NCBI GenBank assembly: GCA_002292165.1
Contig: DBBK01000234.1
Span: forward strand, 3,077-12,017
Length of the DNA: 8,941 nt
Source: Brevundimonas sp. UBA986
GTDB taxonomy: Bacteria > Pseudomonadota > Alphaproteobacteria > Caulobacterales > Caulobacteraceae
Direction of reading: 5' to 3'
Made by a program: the position numbers and the translations under genes. A model generated the notes under the pieces. The model was not told the origin of the DNA and did not search any database. It was given only the letters and a program-made list of their open reading frames with translations. Shown in pieces: positions 5,993-8,941 of the stretch. The stretch's first letter is position 1, and each line of letters begins with the position of its first letter.

Positions 5993-6360
5993 TCTCGGCC
6001 CAAGTCATCTGCGTTGTTGACTTAACAGACCCCCCGACAACCTTCCGCTTTCCGCCCTGCCTCGGCCGGGTTGACGTATCGCCGACGCGGCCGCGTCCCG
6101 AATGTGGGACGCCTCGCCGGGCCGCTTGATTTTGCGCCCAAGCTCGGCCCCTATCGCGTCAGGGATGAAACCAATCCGACTCACACCCCAAGGGTGCAAG
6201 AGCCGTTCGACCAGGCTTGGCCGCGGCGCAAGTCGCGGCGCGCCGCACGGACGGGATGGAGGCTGCGTCCTCGTCGTGCCTGGCACGGCCTCAATCACAA
6301 GGGGCGACGCCGCCCACACCCCGCCCAGGGGCATGCGGCGATCGCCCAGGCGGAGGATTC
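5993..6360. other. 368-bp gene-poor stretch between tRNA-Asn and the accessory operon
   Basis: No reading frame here has a ribosome binding site or a natural composition. Visible structure includes a 7-bp hairpin, GCGTCCC-GAATGT-GGGACGC (6093-6112), without a T-run; a palindrome GCGGCGCGCCGC (6235-6246); the operator-like dyad at 6275-6287; and the palindrome GGCGATCGCC (6337-6346) just before the ribosome binding site of the next gene. TTGAC hexamers occur at 6017 and 6071, but no matching -10 was found. It probably holds the promoter and leader of the downstream operon. Confidence 0.5.
6275..6287. promoter_or_regulatory. Operator-like dyad upstream of the accessory operon
   Basis: CGTGCC-T-GGCACG is a perfect 6+6 dyad around one T. 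It lies 73 bases before the ATG of the 518-residue protein, a location suitable for a repressor or activator site. No regulator gene is visible beside the operon in this window. Confidence 0.3.
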
Positions 6361-7917
6361 ATGACGGCACGCTACATCAACGCCCTGGTGCAACAATCCC
6401 CGGTGACGATCGGCGCCACGGTGCCCGAACAGATCGGCGTCCTGGCCAGCCTTTACGAGGTCAAGGAATACAGGGATCTACGGCAGTCCTACGGCGCGGC
6501 CGGCCCGGTCGGGGGGCTGAAGGCCATGCGGGGCTACATCGTCTCGCTGCATCAGAAGCTCAGCCTGTCCAGCACCCTGGCCAATTCCTTCAACGCCCTG
6601 AACCAGGTCACCTCCTACAGCGGCTATCCGGTGCTGGCGGTGCAGATGGTCACGCCCTCCACGACCGCCGCGGGGCTGCAGTTCATCATCGAGGACTATC
6701 ACCCCAGGACGCTCAACGCCTCGGTCTCGACCAGCGGCAACCAGTCCACGAGCGCTGATCAGGCCAACTCCGTCCAGTATTCCTCGGGCTCCTCCCTCTC
6801 GGTCACCAACTCCTATGAGGTGTCCGATTCCGTGGGCTTCTTCGGAGAGGCGGCGACCGGCGGCGTCTCGGCCAGCATGGGTCACTCCACCACCTCCACC
6901 ACCGAACAGTCGAAATCGCAAGGGCATACCAGCTCCCAGTCCGCCCTCAACGGCACCGGGGCGTCGATGACGGTCAAGGACTGGGCCTCCTACGCCTTCC
7001 TGGACAGCGCCAAACAGACGCTCTCCTGGGTGTGGGGGCAGGAATATCCCTGGAACGTCATCGACTATCGCAATCTTCAGGCTACGGCGCCGCAGATCGA
7101 CATGCCGCCCTTCGTCGGCAAGCGGCTGTGGGACGGCACCTTCCTGTACCCGCCCAGCGAGCTGTCGCAGTTCGGGGTCGATTTCGTCGCGACGGCCCGC
7201 TGGATCTTCACCCTCGAGGGCGACGCGGCGACGACCGACGAGATCGTCGCCTTCGATCACGCCATCACCTACTGGCAGGGCACGCACGACTCCAAGGGCG
7301 CCTCCCTGGTGATCGCGGCGGCGAACAAGGCCGTCGACACCGTGTCGTTGAACCTGCCGCTTCTGGCGCTCGATCCCATCTTGGCCACAGGGTCCCGCAA
7401 CGGGGCGATCATCGGCTTCGTCAAGGGCGAGTTCATCTGCGCCCCGGCGTCAAACGGCGCCCCCTTCCGGGCGAAGAGCGGCGCCAACACCCTCTATGTC
7501 ACGGGCTCCGGCTTCGACGCTCCCGCGACCAACGACACCGTGCTTTCGGCCTCGGCCGTCACCGCCGCCGCGCCCGCCCAGACCACCCTCTACTTCAAGG
7601 TGACCGACGAACTGGTCGAGTTGGCCCTGCATCTCAAGCACTGGAAACTGACGGATGCGGGCTGTGTCGTGACCATCCTCGTCAACGAACCCGATCCGGC
7701 GCACCCGGTGTCCCCGATCGTCCGTCACGTCGACGCGCGCGAGTCGGGCAGCGGCACGGACAACCTCACCTCCGTCACCCTGCGGAGCAAGGACTACACC
7801 TCCAACGACTTCTACGACTACCTGGTGGTGGGTCTGAACACCGTCACCATCACCGTCACGCCGGCCGAGGGCCAGACGACCGCGGGCTACGCCCTGCGCG
7901 CCGTCGCCATCAGCTGA
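6361..7917 (+). CDS. Uncharacterised 518-residue protein with Ser/Thr-rich beta-hairpin-like segment; possible pore-forming-type protein
   Basis: The start at 6361 follows GGAGG by 4 bases; the open frame extends upstream to 6217, but that part has biased, unnatural composition and no binding site. No signal peptide or membrane helix is seen. Residues 1-115 are mixed (YINALVQQSP, MRGYIVSLHQKL). Residues 119-204 are extremely rich in Ser, Thr, Asn, Gln and Gly, with alternating polar and apolar residues (SVQYSSGSSLSVTNSYEVSD), a Gly/Ala turn near FFGEAATGG (160-168), and a second polar strand. This pattern recalls the membrane-inserting hairpin of aerolysin-like beta-pore formers. Next is an aromatic-rich region (WVWGQEYPWNVIDY, 223-236), then a probable beta-sandwich at the end (about 370-518, finishing YDYLVVGLNTVTITVT). 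It leads a tight group with a tail-collar protein and a poly-Ser protein. No family is recognised; the pore-former idea is inference, and an adhesin or tail-fibre-like structural protein is the main alternative. Confidence 0.8.
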   Translation: MTARYINALVQQSPVTIGATVPEQIGVLASLYEVKEYRDLRQSYGAAGPVGGLKAMRGYIVSLHQKLSLSSTLANSFNALNQVTSYSGYPVLAVQMVTPSTTAAGLQFIIEDYHPRTLNASVSTSGNQSTSADQANSVQYSSGSSLSVTNSYEVSDSVGFFGEAATGGVSASMGHSTTSTTEQSKSQGHTSSQSALNGTGASMTVKDWASYAFLDSAKQTLSWVWGQEYPWNVIDYRNLQATAPQIDMPPFVGKRLWDGTFLYPPSELSQFGVDFVATARWIFTLEGDAATTDEIVAFDHAITYWQGTHDSKGASLVIAAANKAVDTVSLNLPLLALDPILATGSRNGAIIGFVKGEFICAPASNGAPFRAKSGANTLYVTGSGFDAPATNDTVLSASAVTAAAPAQTTLYFKVTDELVELALHLKHWKLTDAGCVVTILVNEPDPAHPVSPIVRHVDARESGSGTDNLTSVTLRSKDYTSNDFYDYLVVGLNTVTITVTPAEGQTTAGYALRAVAIS

Positions 7918-7952
7918 CCCACGATCCCATTCCAGACATGCGAGCGAACCCC

Positions 7953-8429
7953 ATGACCACCCTGCCCGTCGGCGCCATCATTCCCTTCGTCGGCTCCAAT
8001 CTGAACAGCCTGCCGGCCAACTGGCTCCTGTGCGACGGTCGACCGCTGGCCAGCACCGACTACCCCGCGCTCTCGGGCGCCCTGGACAACGCCTTCGGCG
8101 GCGACAGCACCAGTTTCAACCTGCCGGATCTGCGCGGCATGTTCCTGCGCGGCGTCGACGGCGGAGCCGGCAACGATCCCGATACCACCGGCCGAACAGC
8201 CCAGGCCGCCGGCGGCAACACCGGCGACGCGGTCGGTACGCGACAGCAGGATGAAATAGTTTCGCACGCCCACGCCCTCGGGCAGCCGTGGGGATATCAC
8301 GGTCAGGGCGACTATCCGGTCTATCTCCAGGGTACGATGACGGCCAATGCGACGGGCGCGACCGGCGGAAGCACCGAAACGCGCCCCAAGAACGTCTATG
8401 TCTACTATCTGATCTACGCCGGCGGCTGA
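7953..8429 (+). CDS. Phage tail collar domain protein, stand-alone
   Basis: A 158-residue protein that is essentially one tail-collar domain. It opens with PVGAIIPFVG, then WLLCDGRPL (24-32), FNLPDLRGMFLRGVDG (56-70 without the first gap residues), the Asp-rich turn DPDTTGR (75-81), GTRQQDEIVSHAH (95-107), and the closing TRPKNVYVYYLIYAGG (143-158). These are the classic positions of the collar family found in short tail fibres and in microcystin-dependent-like proteins. An in-frame ATG at 7938 would add five residues (MRANP); neither start has a strong ribosome binding site, so translation may be coupled to the gene ending at 7917. No capsid, baseplate or tail-tube gene lies nearby, so this is probably a fibre tip or ligand-binding accessory protein rather than part of a complete phage. 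The partner is likely one of the flanking gene products. Confidence 0.9.
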   Translation: MTTLPVGAIIPFVGSNLNSLPANWLLCDGRPLASTDYPALSGALDNAFGGDSTSFNLPDLRGMFLRGVDGGAGNDPDTTGRTAQAAGGNTGDAVGTRQQDEIVSHAHALGQPWGYHGQGDYPVYLQGTMTANATGATGGSTETRPKNVYVYYLIYAGG

Positions 8430-8459
8430 TCGCGCCCCGCCAACGGAGGTCCCGCTCGA

Positions 8460-8941
8460 ATGACCAAGAAGCGATCCCGTGAGGCCTTTGAAGAGGACGG
8501 CAATTCCGCGTCTTCCTCTTCATCTTCATCCTCATCCTCATCCTCGTCCTCGTCACCCTTCGCCACGCGCAGCCACAGAAGCGGTGAGCGGCCGCTGCCC
8601 GAGTCGAACAAACGCTCGCGCGGTTTCGGGCGGGACACCGAAAACATCATCTACACCGCCTCCTACGGGGAGCGGGCGGCGCATGGCCGCTCGTCCATGT
8701 CCGAGGCGGTCACCCAGGACATGCTCGCGGAAAGCCGTCGGGGACCGGGTTCGGAATACGCCATGCGGATCCTGCCCCTCGACGGCGGGGGTCCGCGCCT
8801 GAGGGCCGCCCGGGTATCCCGCAACCACATCCTGGCCGACAGCCGCATCCGCATCATCCTGATCGACGCCCGCGACGCCCTGAACCGCCGCGACCGTCAG
8901 GGGCTCGGCTCGTCCTCTTCATCGGCGCGGCCGCGGGAGGA
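8460..8941 (+). CDS. Unrecognised protein with a poly-serine run, 3' end beyond the window
   Basis: An open frame of 160 complete codons without a stop by the window edge. GGAGG lies 10 bases before the ATG, 30 bases after the collar gene stop. The product starts with a charged, basic-acidic head (MTKKRSREAFEEDGN), then Ala17 between serines and an uninterrupted run of 15 serines (18-32), a basic Arg-rich stretch (37-58), and a more globular part (about 59-147) including ENIIYTASYGERAA and ILADSRIRIILIDARDALN. A second run of five serines (151-155) appears near the edge. No signal peptide, membrane helix or known domain is visible. The serine runs look like flexible linkers between domains. 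It is the third gene of the accessory operon. Reverse-strand frames here read the same repeat as Asp/Glu and are shadows. Confidence 0.75.
   Translation, partial: MTKKRSREAFEEDGNSASSSSSSSSSSSSSSSPFATRSHRSGERPLPESNKRSRGFGRDTENIIYTASYGERAAHGRSSMSEAVTQDMLAESRRGPGSEYAMRILPLDGGGPRLRAARVSRNHILADSRIRIILIDARDALNRRDRQGLGSSSSSARPRE
8511..8555 (+). repeat. Hexanucleotide-derived TCN repeat tract coding poly-serine
   Basis: Fifteen TCN codons in a row, arranged as hexamers: TCTTCC, TCTTCA twice, TCCTCA twice, TCCTCG twice, then TCA. Adjacent identical hexamers suggest growth by slipped-strand duplication followed by drift. No AGC/AGT serine codon is used. Changes in six-base steps would keep the reading frame and vary only the linker length. 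Confidence 0.85.

Noticed and set aside
4794..6008. 404-codon minus-strand frame overlapping the methyltransferase
   Set aside because: It begins in the antisense of the tRNA and is an Arg/Gly/Ala-rich shadow of the methyltransferase gene in another frame.
5914..6129. 71-codon open frame across the tRNA
   Set aside because: Its first part is simply the tRNA-Asn gene read as protein (the familiar SSSVVEQ...SNPTCG artefact), and the rest has no natural composition.
6217..6360. N-terminal extension of the 518-residue protein
   Set aside because: It has no ribosome binding site and unnatural composition, whereas 6361 has GGAGG directly upstream.
7032..8429. 465-codon frame ending with the collar protein
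   Set aside because: The first 300 codons are an Arg/Gly/His-rich out-of-frame reading of the 518-residue protein; only the last part, from 7938 or 7953, is a real collar protein, so this is not a fusion.
8414..8650. Minus-strand frame with an Asp/Glu run
   Set aside because: It is the complement of the serine-codon repeat; the plus-strand frame has a good ribosome binding site and operon context.
8820..8860. Weak resemblance of RNHILADSRIR in the last protein to His-containing nuclease toxin motifs
   Set aside because: Only one His in a short stretch matches, and the protein is cut off by the window edge; too little to support a toxin call.
1..8941. CRISPR array, insertion sequence or complete prophage
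   Set aside because: No spaced direct repeats, transposase, integrase or phage structural gene set is visible.

Overview
The window looks like chromosomal DNA of a GC-rich alphaproteobacterium, most likely of the Caulobacterales (Brevundimonas or a close relative). This is inferred from gene style, very high third-position GC and familiar alphaproteobacterial neighbours such as LysR/pirin/DoxX and a secreted M28 peptidase; no sequence search was run.

Left part (1-3049). Three genes read leftwards: the first 60 codons of an exported M16-type peptidase, a small lipoprotein, and a LysR-type regulator. The LysR gene is divergent from a pirin gene. The 135-bp gap between them holds a perfect T-N11-A dyad, the classic LysR box. 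The pirin keeps all four metal ligands of the YhhW-type quercetinase and is followed by a four-helix DoxX membrane protein. A strong UUCG-loop terminator closes that side. The three genes look like one small redox or stress-response unit in which LysR controls pirin and doxX.

Middle (3047-5992). Also reading leftwards are a secreted M28 zinc aminopeptidase with a full ligand set, a 38-codon gene for a single-helix membrane protein with an excellent ribosome binding site, and a SpoU/TrmH-family RNA methyltransferase. Divergent from the methyltransferase is a complete tRNA-Asn(GTT) with encoded CCA and a recognisable promoter.

Right part (5993-8941). A 368-bp stretch after the tRNA has no convincing gene but contains several dyads. 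It leads into a rightward, closely spaced group of three genes: a 518-residue protein without a signal peptide and with a Ser/Thr-rich central segment resembling the membrane-inserting hairpin of beta-pore-forming proteins; a stand-alone phage-tail-collar-domain protein; and an unrecognised protein with a 15-serine run that continues past the window edge. There are no other phage genes. The position next to a tRNA gene and the unusual gene content make this the accessory, least understood part of the window and the best candidate for an undescribed system.
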